Shown: in pieces, positions 18,921-27,675 of the stretch
Numbering within the stretch: the stretch's first letter is position 1
How the letters are laid out: each line of letters begins with the position of its first letter
Assembly (NCBI GenBank): GCA_016788705.1
Contig: JAEUSQ010000018.1
Span: forward strand, 163,924-227,923
Source of the DNA: Bacteroidetes Order II. bacterium
GTDB taxonomy: Bacteria; Bacteroidota; Rhodothermia; Rhodothermales; UBA2364
DNA: 64,000 nucleotides
Direction of reading: 5' to 3'
Notes under the pieces: generated by a model
Databases searched by the model: none
Seen by the model: the letters and a program-made list of their open reading frames with translations, nothing else
Told to the model about the DNA's origin: nothing
Position numbers and translations under genes: made by a program

Positions 18921-20027
18921 TTATTCATCAAGATATTCCCTTGGCACACGGTGAGAAACACCTGTCACCAAGGTGTAAGGGATGGTCTCACCCCAAGATG
19001 CCACTTCGGCGGCGCCCAACGTTTCACTTCCCCATAAAACCACTTCGTCTCCATATGCCACCGTTTTGGTAGGCCCCACTTCTATCATCAACATATCCAT
19101 ACAAATTTTTCCGATCACCCGATATCGCTTTCCATTGACTTCTACCCATCCTCTATTGCTAAGGTGGCGAATATAACCATCCGCATAACCAGCTGCGACC
19201 GTAGCCACCCAGGTATCGCAAGGGGCTTTCCAGGTACGTCCATATGAAACAGATGTGCCGCGAGAAATATACTTGACTTGGGCGATTTTGCTCACCAACT
19301 TCATTACGGGAAGCAACTTCTGTTCTTGCATGGGTTCACAAGGGTCAATTCCCCACAATCCAACACCAATTCGTGCCCATGAGGGTGCGTATTTTGTGGG
19401 AAATCCTGTTTGGTTTAGTATGCCAGCGGTGTTTTGCACGTGGGTTTTTTTATTTGCAATAACGGAAAATGAATTAATTTGCTGTTCTGTGAATCCATCG
19501 GCAAGATTGTCCGAAACAGCAAAGTGTGTCCAATTTCCCACCAGTGTCAGATTAGGCATGGTTTCAATAGTGTGCCTCGCGTCCTCCCACTGCTGCGGCC
19601 ATATCCCAAGTCGGGTCATACCCGTATCTATTTTAACATGGATACGGATAGGATCGTTTTCCTTTTTAAGCACTTCCAAAAATGACAGGTCATGGAGGGT
19701 AAGGTCTAAATCGTATTGTACATATGCCGGTAAAAACTCTGGAAACGGCGCTCCGAGTACCAATATTCTCTCTAAAATACCATGCTCCCTAAGTTTAACC
19801 GCCTCCGCAACCGTAGCAACGGCAAACATGTGAATAGATTCCTTTTGCAAACATTGCGCAATGCGTATAGCCCCATGCCCATAAGCATCCGCCTTGACCA
19901 CTGCCATCACATCTATTGAACCCAAATGCGTGCGTATTACGGCCAAATTATGTCTTAAATTATTTAAGTTGATTATGGCTTTCGTTGGTGATAAATTATA
20001 CATGGTTTCTGGTGCTTTTTTTGCCAT
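18921..20027 (-). CDS. alr: Alanine racemase
   Basis: A 368-residue PLP enzyme that converts L- to D-alanine for peptidoglycan. Lys45 in AVVKADAYGHG is the PLP lysine, and the second catalytic residue is the Tyr of SVSYGRTW. Other family marks are RIHVKIDTGMTRLGI, VGNWTHFA, AGYADGYIR and the C-terminal CMDMLMIEV and YTLVTGVSHRVPREY. The length is that of the stand-alone enzyme. It is fairly remote from other cell-wall genes. ATG at 20027 was used; an ATG at 20003 (MYNLSPTK) is a plausible alternative. Confidence 0.93.
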   Translation of the reverse strand: MAKKAPETMYNLSPTKAIINLNNLRHNLAVIRTHLGSIDVMAVVKADAYGHGAIRIAQCLQKESIHMFAVATVAEAVKLREHGILERILVLGAPFPEFLPAYVQYDLDLTLHDLSFLEVLKKENDPIRIHVKIDTGMTRLGIWPQQWEDARHTIETMPNLTLVGNWTHFAVSDNLADGFTEQQINSFSVIANKKTHVQNTAGILNQTGFPTKYAPSWARIGVGLWGIDPCEPMQEQKLLPVMKLVSKIAQVKYISRGTSVSYGRTWKAPCDTWVATVAAGYADGYIRHLSNRGWVEVNGKRYRVIGKICMDMLMIEVGPTKTVAYGDEVVLWGSETLGAAEVASWGETIPYTLVTGVSHRVPREYLDE

Positions 20028-20148
20028 AAGATACAGGAAACGAAAATCATAAACTTAAAAGGCTTTGCAAAGAGCAATTGGAATATCCCACCTACCTATC
20101 TACCTGCCCCGCCATTGTGACTTCTATTTCATCCTAACCATTTACTAA

Positions 20149-21597
20149 ATGGCACACTCACGCTTACACCTTAAATTAAGTGTTTATATATTTACCTGTG
20201 TATTATTTGCAAACTTTAAATGGCTTAAAGGACAAAATGGTTTATACATTGAAGCAACCCCGCTTTGGTCTGTGACCAATCAGACTGATTCCTTTATGTT
20301 TGGGACACTTTTTATTGAACGAGACCAAGTACCATTATATGGTGGGAGATTCGGCTTGGGATACCAATGGAAGTCACTTTTCAGTGCGGGACTTTCCGGC
20401 GAAGCCGTATTCGAAGACAAAAGATTACGGTTGGAATTATTGCGGGGCGAAGCCCGGTTTTTTCCGTTTCGTCTAAAGAAATTAGACCCTTATATTCTCT
20501 TAGGCTATGCCAAATCGCTATCTCAACATACAACAGTCACATTTTCTGGGCCTTATTTGGGATGGGGCCTTTCTGTGGCCCTTACTCCTGATTTTTCCTT
20601 GATTGGATCGGCCCAATATCGTTTCGATTTCCTCAAAAGCAACATTGTAAACCGCCGTATAACATATGATTATTTAATCGGCTTAAAGTATCAATTTGGA
20701 AAAAAAATCAGCAATAAAACTTATAATAACCATAATAATTTTCCTCATGACATTGCCGTCATAGGCCGAGAAATCCCAGCGGCCCTACAGATCAATCAAC
20801 CAGCCTATTTTGCAATTACACTTTTACCAGCAGACAGTGCTGCCCGAATAAAATGGCATTTTTCAGACGGCCAAAAAGCTGAAGGAGAAGAAGTACACCT
20901 GGTTTTTAGCGAAAAAGGAACCCTGAGGGGCACCCTCGAAGTCGTACTTGGCCGTAGAAAAACCATCGAAAATTTTACCGTTGAGATTATAGAGCCGATT
21001 GATGCATGTGTGCAGCCAATTATTTCGGAAATACAGGTTCCAGGACGTTTTATGGAAGGCGAGACAACCCGAATTATCCCTCATGCTAATGGTAGCTATC
21101 CACTACGCTATGCCTGGCGGTTTCCGTTGTCGTTGCAAACTGGTAGGCCAGAGCCAGAGGTCAGATTGCCAGCGGGTTTTCAAGAAATTGAGCTCTTCGT
21201 ACAGAACGAATGTGGAGAAGCCCTTCGAACCACACGGGTCTTCGTCATGCAAAACCCTGCTTGTAAAGTGATTCGCCCCATTCCCCCGGTACGTTTTTCA
21301 CCCGGAAATATAGAACTTGACACAAACGCCCAATTAGCCCTTGAGCAAAGTTTAGGCCAATTGTCTGCTTGCCCTTCTGTTTGCCTTTCGGTTCAAGCGT
21401 TTGGCGATGGCACCGAGCCAACGGCCTTGAGGGCCAAACAACGCGCCAACCATACCGTTGGTTTTTTGGTTGCACGTGGTATTCCGGCCACCCGCATCCA
21501 AGAAATTACTTCATCAGCGCAACCAGAAGCATCTTGTAAGGCAATATCTGCACCCAATTGTCGAAGAGCAGAGATTAAGGTTGTGCCTTGTGAATAA
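20149..21597 (+). CDS. OmpA-like outer-membrane protein with Ig/PKD-like middle domains
   Basis: A 482-residue exported protein. After a signal peptide, residues about 25-190 form an 8-strand-like barrel (FGLGYQWKSLFSAGLSGEAVF to YLIGLKYQFG). Two Ig/PKD-like domains follow (about 200-285 and 295-370). The C-terminus (about 390-482) has the OmpA peptidoglycan-binding fold (LEQSLGQLSACPSV, ALRAKQRANHTVGFLVARGIPATRIQ). Such proteins tie the outer membrane to the cell wall; Bacteroidota also use similar ones in gliding or secretion machinery. The exact role is unknown. A bidirectional terminator separates it from sucC. Confidence 0.72.
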   Translation: MAHSRLHLKLSVYIFTCVLFANFKWLKGQNGLYIEATPLWSVTNQTDSFMFGTLFIERDQVPLYGGRFGLGYQWKSLFSAGLSGEAVFEDKRLRLELLRGEARFFPFRLKKLDPYILLGYAKSLSQHTTVTFSGPYLGWGLSVALTPDFSLIGSAQYRFDFLKSNIVNRRITYDYLIGLKYQFGKKISNKTYNNHNNFPHDIAVIGREIPAALQINQPAYFAITLLPADSAARIKWHFSDGQKAEGEEVHLVFSEKGTLRGTLEVVLGRRKTIENFTVEIIEPIDACVQPIISEIQVPGRFMEGETTRIIPHANGSYPLRYAWRFPLSLQTGRPEPEVRLPAGFQEIELFVQNECGEALRTTRVFVMQNPACKVIRPIPPVRFSPGNIELDTNAQLALEQSLGQLSACPSVCLSVQAFGDGTEPTALRAKQRANHTVGFLVARGIPATRIQEITSSAQPEASCKAISAPNCRRAEIKVVPCE

Positions 21598-21598
21598 A

Positions 21599-21622
21599 AA
21601 AAGCCCGAATAGACGGGCTTTT
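21599..21622. terminator. Bidirectional terminator between the OmpA-like gene and sucC
   Basis: AAAAGCCCG (21599-21607) pairs with CGGGCTTTT (21614-21622) around a 6-nt loop. A-rich and T-rich flanks fit both directions, between the stop codons of two convergent genes. Confidence 0.85.
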
Positions 21623-21641
21623 AATTCATGGGTAACAGCAT

Positions 21642-22814
21642 TTATGCAGCAAGCGCATGGGTAACTTTTTCCGCAGCTTCCTTCAGAAGGATAGCCGTCT
21701 CGATCTTTAAGCCACTATTTTTAAGAATCTCTTGCCCTTCTTCGGCATTGGTGCCCTGCAAACGAACAATCAATGGGATATTGATATTCACATTTTTAGC
21801 AGCTTCTACCACCCCAAGTGCCACTCTGTCACAACGAACAATCCCCCCAAACACGTTGATGAGAATTGCCTTAACATTTGGGTCTTTGAGGATAATCCGG
21901 AATCCAGCTTCTACCGTTTGTGGATTTGCAGAACCGCCCACATCCAAGAAGTTTGCAGGCTCCCCCCCGGCAATCTTGATGATGTCCATAGTTCCCATGG
22001 CCAAACCAGCGCCATTCACCATGCAACCTACATTGCCATCCAATTTGATATAATTAAGATGGAACTCGCTCGCTTCCACTTCTAAAGGGTCTTCCTCGTC
22101 GGTATCGCGCATTTCAGCGAGGTCTTTATGCCGAAATAACGCATTGTCATCAAAATTAATTTTTCCATCCAAAGCCATCAATTTACCGTCTTTTGTGGTG
22201 ACCAGCGGATTAATCTCGGCTAAAGAACAATCGGTTTCTTCATAGGCTTTGTAAAGTTTCAGCACAAATCCTACACACTGTTTGAACAAGTCCCCTTGAA
22301 AGCCAAGTGCAAAAGCAATTTGTCGGGCCTGATAACCCTGAATACCAATCGTTGGGTCAATCCACACTTTATGGATTAATTCCGGGGTTTCTTCCGCCAC
22401 TTTTTCAATTTCAACTCCACCTTCTGTAGAAGCCATGATCACATTCATATTGCGACTACGGTCGAGGGTAATCCCGAGATAATACTCCTTCACAATGTCC
22501 ACCCCATCAGTTATCAAGATTTTCTTAACCTTCTGTCCTTCCGGCCCGGTTTGGTGTGTTTTGAGCATCATGCCCAGCATGGCTTCAGATCGTTCGCGGA
22601 CTTCTTCGATCGTGCGGGCTAATTTCACGCCTCCTCCTTTTCCGCGACCACCCGCATGAATCTGCGCTTTGACCACAAAGAGGCCTGCCCCATTGGCTTG
22701 TAGTTTTTCGGCACCTGCCACGGCATCTTCCACAGTGGTTGCCACATAACCGCCTTGTGTTGCGACGCCAAATTGCGCAAGCACTTCTTTCGCCTGATAT
22801 TCGTGTACTTTCAT
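21642..22814 (-). CDS. sucC: Succinyl-CoA synthetase (ADP/GDP-forming) beta subunit
   Basis: A 390-residue TCA-cycle subunit. It has the ATP-grasp start MKVHEYQAKEVLAQFGV, FVVKAQIHAGGRGKGGGVKLA, CSLAEINPLVTTKDGKLMALDGKINFD and the CoA/phosphate region NFLDVGGSA...NVFGGIVRCD. It runs with a sucD alpha subunit to convert succinyl-CoA to succinate with substrate-level phosphorylation. No sucD is in the window, so the two are not adjacent here. The gene stands alone between a terminator and a divergent permease. Confidence 0.95.
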   Translation of the reverse strand: MKVHEYQAKEVLAQFGVATQGGYVATTVEDAVAGAEKLQANGAGLFVVKAQIHAGGRGKGGGVKLARTIEEVRERSEAMLGMMLKTHQTGPEGQKVKKILITDGVDIVKEYYLGITLDRSRNMNVIMASTEGGVEIEKVAEETPELIHKVWIDPTIGIQGYQARQIAFALGFQGDLFKQCVGFVLKLYKAYEETDCSLAEINPLVTTKDGKLMALDGKINFDDNALFRHKDLAEMRDTDEEDPLEVEASEFHLNYIKLDGNVGCMVNGAGLAMGTMDIIKIAGGEPANFLDVGGSANPQTVEAGFRIILKDPNVKAILINVFGGIVRCDRVALGVVEAAKNVNINIPLIVRLQGTNAEEGQEILKNSGLKIETAILLKEAAEKVTHALAA

Positions 22815-22986
22815 GGGTTCTCCCGTAAAAATGTATTTAAGGTTTTTCGTTGCCGAACTAAAGCTACATGTAACAATGATACGTCTTTATGTTTTAAAAT
22901 TGAATTTTTTATTTGCAATAACGGATATATTTATACTGGAACTACTTTCTGGCTTGCCCGTTCTGATTTTAACCATCTTATTGATT

Positions 22987-24078
22987 ATGCAAACCTTTGA
23001 CCGCCATATTCTTAGACGACTCCTTGCCACCACCTTGGTATTGATTGGAATGCTCACTTCTTTCTTCATTCTTCTTCATTACTTGGAATATATAGATGAC
23101 TTTATAGACCGTGGAGCAACCGAAGGACTGATCCTCTGGTCGTATTATCCCAATGCCCTACCGTTCATTTTCCACCAAATAACGCCTGCGGCCCTTTTTC
23201 TGGCCTGCATTCATCTTACAGGGAAATTGGCGCAAGAACTTCAGCTCACAGCAATCTATACCGCCGGGGTCTCCTTTTATCGGATTTTACGGCCCCTTCT
23301 TTTGTTTGGCCTTTTGGTTTCTATTGGCATGTTTTACATGAGCGGCTGGGTTCTTCCCAAGACAGAGCAAGCGCGAATCGGGATCGAAGCCAAGTATCTA
23401 AACAAAGGTCGGGAGCAATTAGAGTCCACAAACAACCTATTCAGACAACTCGAAGGCAATCGGATTTTGCAAATTGGCTCCTTTTCCGCTGAGCAAAAGG
23501 CTGGGTTTATGGTTTCGTTGCACTCTTATGACGCACAAAAACATTTGATTTCTCGTACCGATGCCGACCAAATACAATGGAATGACCAACAACAACAATG
23601 GACTTTTCAAAATGCAGTGACGCATACTTTTCGGACTGACAGTACCATTCTCAGGTCCCAGACCCAACACAACTTGGCCGCCGGCTTAGAAATTAAACCC
23701 GAAGACCTTAGCAGGTCTGCCAATGATGTTGACCTGCTCAATATTCCGGAGGCCAAGCAATATCTACAAGAACTCCAAAAAAGTGGTGTCTCAGAATTGG
23801 GCAAGCCAATGGTGGCATACTATGCTAAGTTTACTTACCCCTTTGCCAATCTTATTGTTGTTTTGCTTGGGTTTTCTTTGGCCAGTACCCGGCGAAAAGG
23901 CGGGCAGGCGGCCCAACTTTCTATTGGCATTATGGTCGCATTTATCTATCTGGCCATGATTAAAACGATCGAGCCTTTTGGATACTCAGGAGAATTGGAC
24001 CCTATAGTGGCCACCCTTTTTCCGCATGTCTTTTTCTTGGTGATTGCAATGCTGATGATGTTTCTTGCCAAAAAATAG
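22987..24078 (+). CDS. LptF/LptG-family permease
   Basis: About 363 residues from ATG 22987 (MQTFDRHILRRLLATTLVL). Six membrane helices can be placed: three in the first about 110 residues, and three at the C-terminus (YPFANLIVVLLGFSLAS, LSIGIMVAFIYLAMIKTIEPF, VATLFPHVFFLVIAMLMMF), flanking a periplasmic beta-rich domain. This is the YjgP/YjgQ layout. The family forms the inner-membrane part of the LPS transporter with LptB. It cannot be assigned to LptF or LptG. An upstream in-frame extension to 22813 looks non-coding and was rejected. Confidence 0.8.
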   Translation: MQTFDRHILRRLLATTLVLIGMLTSFFILLHYLEYIDDFIDRGATEGLILWSYYPNALPFIFHQITPAALFLACIHLTGKLAQELQLTAIYTAGVSFYRILRPLLLFGLLVSIGMFYMSGWVLPKTEQARIGIEAKYLNKGREQLESTNNLFRQLEGNRILQIGSFSAEQKAGFMVSLHSYDAQKHLISRTDADQIQWNDQQQQWTFQNAVTHTFRTDSTILRSQTQHNLAAGLEIKPEDLSRSANDVDLLNIPEAKQYLQELQKSGVSELGKPMVAYYAKFTYPFANLIVVLLGFSLASTRRKGGQAAQLSIGIMVAFIYLAMIKTIEPFGYSGELDPIVATLFPHVFFLVIAMLMMFLAKK

Positions 24079-24282
24079 AAATAATGCCCTTAGAAGCATT
24101 ACGATAAAGGTGAAGAACTGGACGTTTTACAGCCAAAAAAGACGCATTCGCCAATCGCATTAACAGAAGAATATTTCCACGCCCGATGCCGGAATTCCGC
24201 AAAAATAATTTCCGACACTTGATCTGCCATTTATAATACCGTATTGTATTGTACAGCCATTTAGTTTAATCTTCGTAACACT

Positions 24283-25284
24283 ATGTCGAGACCAGTCACC
24301 TTGTTTACGGGCCAATGGGCCGACCTCCCCTTGGCTCAATTGGCCGAGAAAGCCGCTTCTTGGGGCTTTGACGGCCTAGAACTGGCCTGTTGGGGCGATC
24401 ATTTTGATGTACACCGTGCACTTACGGAGCCTGATTATTGTACAGAAAAAAAGGACTTATTGAGTCATTATGGCCTTAACATCTATGCAATCTCGAATCA
24501 CTTGGTCGGACAAGCGGTCTGCGACCACATAGACGAGCGCCATAAAAGCATTCTCTCACCAGAAATTTGGGGCGATGGTGTACCGGAAGGCGTCCGTCAA
24601 CGTGCGGCAGAAGAAATGAAAAATACCGCACGAGCTGCCGCTAAACTTGGGGTCCCTGTTGTAAACGGCTTTACGGGTAGCTCCATTTGGCATCTATTGT
24701 ATTCTTTTCCACCCGTGACCGACGCCATGATTGATGCGGGATATGAAGATTTTGCCCGACGGTGGAACCCAATTTTGGATGTGTTTGATGAAGTAGGCAT
24801 CCGTTTTGGCTTAGAAGTCCATCCTACCGAGATTGCTTTTGACCTCGCTTCTGCACAACGAGCCATGGAAGCGTTGGATGGTCGTAAGACCTTCGGATTT
24901 AACTATGACCCAAGTCATTTTGGTTATCAAGGTGTGGACTATATCGCATTTATTGAACAATTTGGCGACCGGATTTATCATGCACACATGAAAGATGTGT
25001 GGTGGTCTTCCATCCCCAAGCCAATTGGTGTTTTTGGCGGGCACGTCAATTTTGGAGATGCACGTCGTTTTTGGGATTTTCGTTCTCCGGGACGAGGCTC
25101 CATTAATTTTGAGGAAGTCATTCGGGCCCTCAATCGGATTGGCTATCATGGCCCCCTTTCAATTGAATGGGAAGACAGTGGAATGGATCGGGAACATGGC
25201 GCAAAAGAAGCTTGCGCATATATTCGATCCAAAGATTTTCCGACCTCAAACCGCGCCTTCGATGCTGCGTTTTCCGAAGACTAA
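24283..25284 (+). CDS. Sugar phosphate isomerase/epimerase (TIM barrel)
   Basis: A 333-residue protein of the xylose-isomerase-like TIM barrel family (AP_endonuc_2). Metal ligands appear in the expected order: [38 protein letters not shown] and LSIEWEDSG. No signal peptide is seen. It lies 10 nt before a Gfo/Idh/MocA oxidoreductase gene. That pairing is common in sugar or inositol breakdown, where the oxidoreductase makes a keto-sugar for the isomerase. The substrate is unknown. It begins an operon of at least three genes. Confidence 0.88.
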   Translation: MSRPVTLFTGQWADLPLAQLAEKAASWGFDGLELACWGDHFDVHRALTEPDYCTEKKDLLSHYGLNIYAISNHLVGQAVCDHIDERHKSILSPEIWGDGVPEGVRQRAAEEMKNTARAAAKLGVPVVNGFTGSSIWHLLYSFPPVTDAMIDAGYEDFARRWNPILDVFDEVGIRFGLEVHPTEIAFDLASAQRAMEALDGRKTFGFNYDPSHFGYQGVDYIAFIEQFGDRIYHAHMKDVWWSSIPKPIGVFGGHVNFGDARRFWDFRSPGRGSINFEEVIRALNRIGYHGPLSIEWEDSGMDREHGAKEACAYIRSKDFPTSNRAFDAAFSED

Positions 25285-25294
25285 AAAATTATTT

Positions 25295-26350
25295 ATGGAT
25301 CAGATTAAGCTGGCCATTATTGGCACAGGCGGCATGGCCCATACCCATGCAAACGCTTTTGCGGCCATTAAAGAGGTAAACTTAGTGGCTTGTTGTGATG
25401 TCGTGCGAGAGCGTGCCGAAGAATTTGCCGCCACACATAGTATTCCTTTTGTGTTTACAGATGTGGATGAAATGCTTTCCACCATCGAACTTCACGCGAT
25501 CACCAATGTAACCCCAGACCGTTTCCACTTGTCCATTGGCCTGAAAGTTTTGGACAAAAAACTCCATTTACTCTCCGAGAAGCCCTTGGCAGAAACGTTT
25601 CAAGACGCCCGAATGTTGGCAGATGCAGCAGAACAAGCAGGGGTTGTACACATGGTCAACCTGTCCTATCGGCGATCGGCTGCCTTGTATGAGGCCAAAC
25701 GGATGATTGAAGCGGGCAAAATTGGACGTGTGATGCACTTCGAGGCCGATTATTTGCAAAGCTGGTTGGCACAACCTGCGTGGGGGGATTGGCGAGAACA
25801 TGATGCTTGGCTTTGGAGGCTATCTACCGATCATGGTAGCAAAGGGGTTTTAGGTGATATTGGCGTTCACATCTTTGACCTTGCCGGATTTCCGATAGGC
25901 GCCTATGAAACGGTTCAATGTGTGCTCAAAACGTTCCCCAAAGCCGAAAATGACCAAATTGGGACCTATAAATTGGATGCCAATGACTCCTTCACCGCCA
26001 TGGTCGAGATGGAAAATGGCGCATTAGGAACGGTCCAAGCCTCTCGGTGGGCTACCGGATACATCAACACCTTACGCCTGCAAATACATGGCGAACATGG
26101 GGCTTTGCGTCTTACCTTAGACGAAAAAGACCGTTGGGACGTTTTAGAAGTATGCTTGGGTGATAATCTTCTGAAAGGAAAATGGCGTGGAAAAAAATGT
26201 CCACCCGTTCTCGACAATTACCAACGATTCATTTCGGCCATCCTAAATGGCCAACCCGGCGAGCCCGACTTTTGGCGCGGAGCCGAAATACAAAAAGTAT
26301 TAGATGCAGCCTACATGTCCGATTATAAACAATCATGGGAACAACTCTAA
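25295..26350 (+). CDS. Gfo/Idh/MocA family oxidoreductase
   Basis: 351 residues from ATG 25295 (MDQIKLAIIGTGGMA). The N-terminal Rossmann fold has GTGGMAHTH, and the EKP motif (LSEKPLAET) holds the expected catalytic lysine. The C-terminal half is the family's substrate-binding domain (MVNLSYRRS, GKIGRVMHFEADYLQSW, GDIGVHIFDLAGF). It uses NAD(P) to oxidise or reduce a sugar or polyol. It is co-transcribed with the isomerase upstream and overlaps the next gene by 16 nt. The true substrate cannot be told. Confidence 0.9.
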   Translation: MDQIKLAIIGTGGMAHTHANAFAAIKEVNLVACCDVVRERAEEFAATHSIPFVFTDVDEMLSTIELHAITNVTPDRFHLSIGLKVLDKKLHLLSEKPLAETFQDARMLADAAEQAGVVHMVNLSYRRSAALYEAKRMIEAGKIGRVMHFEADYLQSWLAQPAWGDWREHDAWLWRLSTDHGSKGVLGDIGVHIFDLAGFPIGAYETVQCVLKTFPKAENDQIGTYKLDANDSFTAMVEMENGALGTVQASRWATGYINTLRLQIHGEHGALRLTLDEKDRWDVLEVCLGDNLLKGKWRGKKCPPVLDNYQRFISAILNGQPGEPDFWRGAEIQKVLDAAYMSDYKQSWEQL

Positions 26351-27306
26351 GCCCGATTTTTCAAACATGGCTGACAGCTAACCGAGACTATCTGAATATG
26401 CAGTACGAGATGTTGAAAAATCAATATCCGGCATTGGAACAGAAAGTGGTTTTCAGCTACATACAACAAAATTTAAATGTGGTTGCGACGGCCCTCTTAG
26501 AAGAAAACAATGCGCCCGAATCTCATCAAAGTATCAAGACGCTGTACACCACCGGACTTAATTTAATGGGGCGTGGTCTTTGGTCTAAGTTCCCTGTTCT
26601 GATACATATCTGGCAAGAGGTATTTCCCAAACTTCCTCTTTTACGAACGCACCTACACCGCACCCTTCAGATTGTGGTGAATACGGCGTATAACGTCAGT
26701 CAGTCCAATCGTTCAACCGGACTTTTTCTCATAGGACTTCGAAGAACCGCTCCACAATTAGACCAACCTCACAAATTGGAAGCCGCTGCACTGATTTTGG
26801 CATGGCGTTCGGGTTTGGTTCTCTACCGTACCACGGCAATTAAAGCCGCTGAACAGTTACCCGAATCATTGGCACGCATTTTACTCGAAGTGCCAGAAGC
26901 CCACACATTGTCCTTCATTCTCGAAAACCTCCAAAAATCACTCTGGTTCAGAAGCGAGACAGGGCAACACGACGAGAATACCCAAATCGGTGGCTTCCAA
27001 GGCTTTGGTGGGGCCTTCCTGAATCCTCCGGAAATTGCCCTTCTTAACCAACAAACACTTCTTGCGAAAGATACTACCGGCACTTGGGAGATTCATGCAG
27101 ATTGTTATGGGCACGCATTGGTACGCCATGAGGGTGTGTGGCCGGGTACCAATAAACTTGTTGAGCCGGGAATTTTAATGGTTGGCAATAAACGCCTTCG
27201 CATTCGGTCTTTCCCACAAGCCGAGGCGGCTGCACTGACACCAACGATTTGGGCGATAACGGTGCCCAATAGCCATTATATTCATTTGATGCGCCCTCCT
27301 TTTTGA
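26335..27306 (+). CDS. Uncharacterised protein in the isomerase/oxidoreductase operon
   Basis: A 323-residue protein I do not recognise. Its start overlaps the oxidoreductase stop by 16 nt, so it is translationally linked to that operon. The first about 200 residues look like a long helical repeat (TPR/HEAT-like feel: GLFLIGLRRTAPQL, EAAALILAWRSG), and the C-terminal about 100 residues are beta-rich. A distinctive patch, GGFQGFGGAFLNPPEI, sits at the junction. No signal peptide or clear catalytic motif. Its coupling to sugar metabolism could be accidental. No function is proposed. Confidence 0.6.
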   Translation: MGTTLSPIFQTWLTANRDYLNMQYEMLKNQYPALEQKVVFSYIQQNLNVVATALLEENNAPESHQSIKTLYTTGLNLMGRGLWSKFPVLIHIWQEVFPKLPLLRTHLHRTLQIVVNTAYNVSQSNRSTGLFLIGLRRTAPQLDQPHKLEAAALILAWRSGLVLYRTTAIKAAEQLPESLARILLEVPEAHTLSFILENLQKSLWFRSETGQHDENTQIGGFQGFGGAFLNPPEIALLNQQTLLAKDTTGTWEIHADCYGHALVRHEGVWPGTNKLVEPGILMVGNKRLRIRSFPQAEAAALTPTIWAITVPNSHYIHLMRPPF

Positions 27307-27675
27307 ATTGCAATAACAGATAAACAATTATATTCAAGGCGGGACTGAAGCGACGCTTGCTTCCACCGAGCAGCCCCCCTTAATGTTCACGAAAATCTAC
27401 AACACGGGGTTCGGTGTCTCAGATGTCAATAGAGACCTCTCACCTTTTAAGTGCATAAGAGATACTTTTCCAATGCCAGTCCATGACACATACACCTGAG
27501 CGCCTTGAAATGCTGGGCCTAAAAGAGGCATTCAACTTCAAAAAAAGAAGGATTGAGACAATAATTTACCGGATTTTTGTCTCGGAAGCGCTTCCTAAAA
27601 TCAAAGTTACCAGATTATTTCGTACTTTACAGTTTTGAACCCTGCCTGTCACTCATTATTCAGATAACAAACCCT
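27307..27675. other. 369-bp gap before the E2 gene
   Basis: No reading frame, hairpin terminator or repeat was recognised. The region must hold the promoter of the E2 gene, but no convincing -10 or -35 box was found by eye. Confidence 0.4.
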
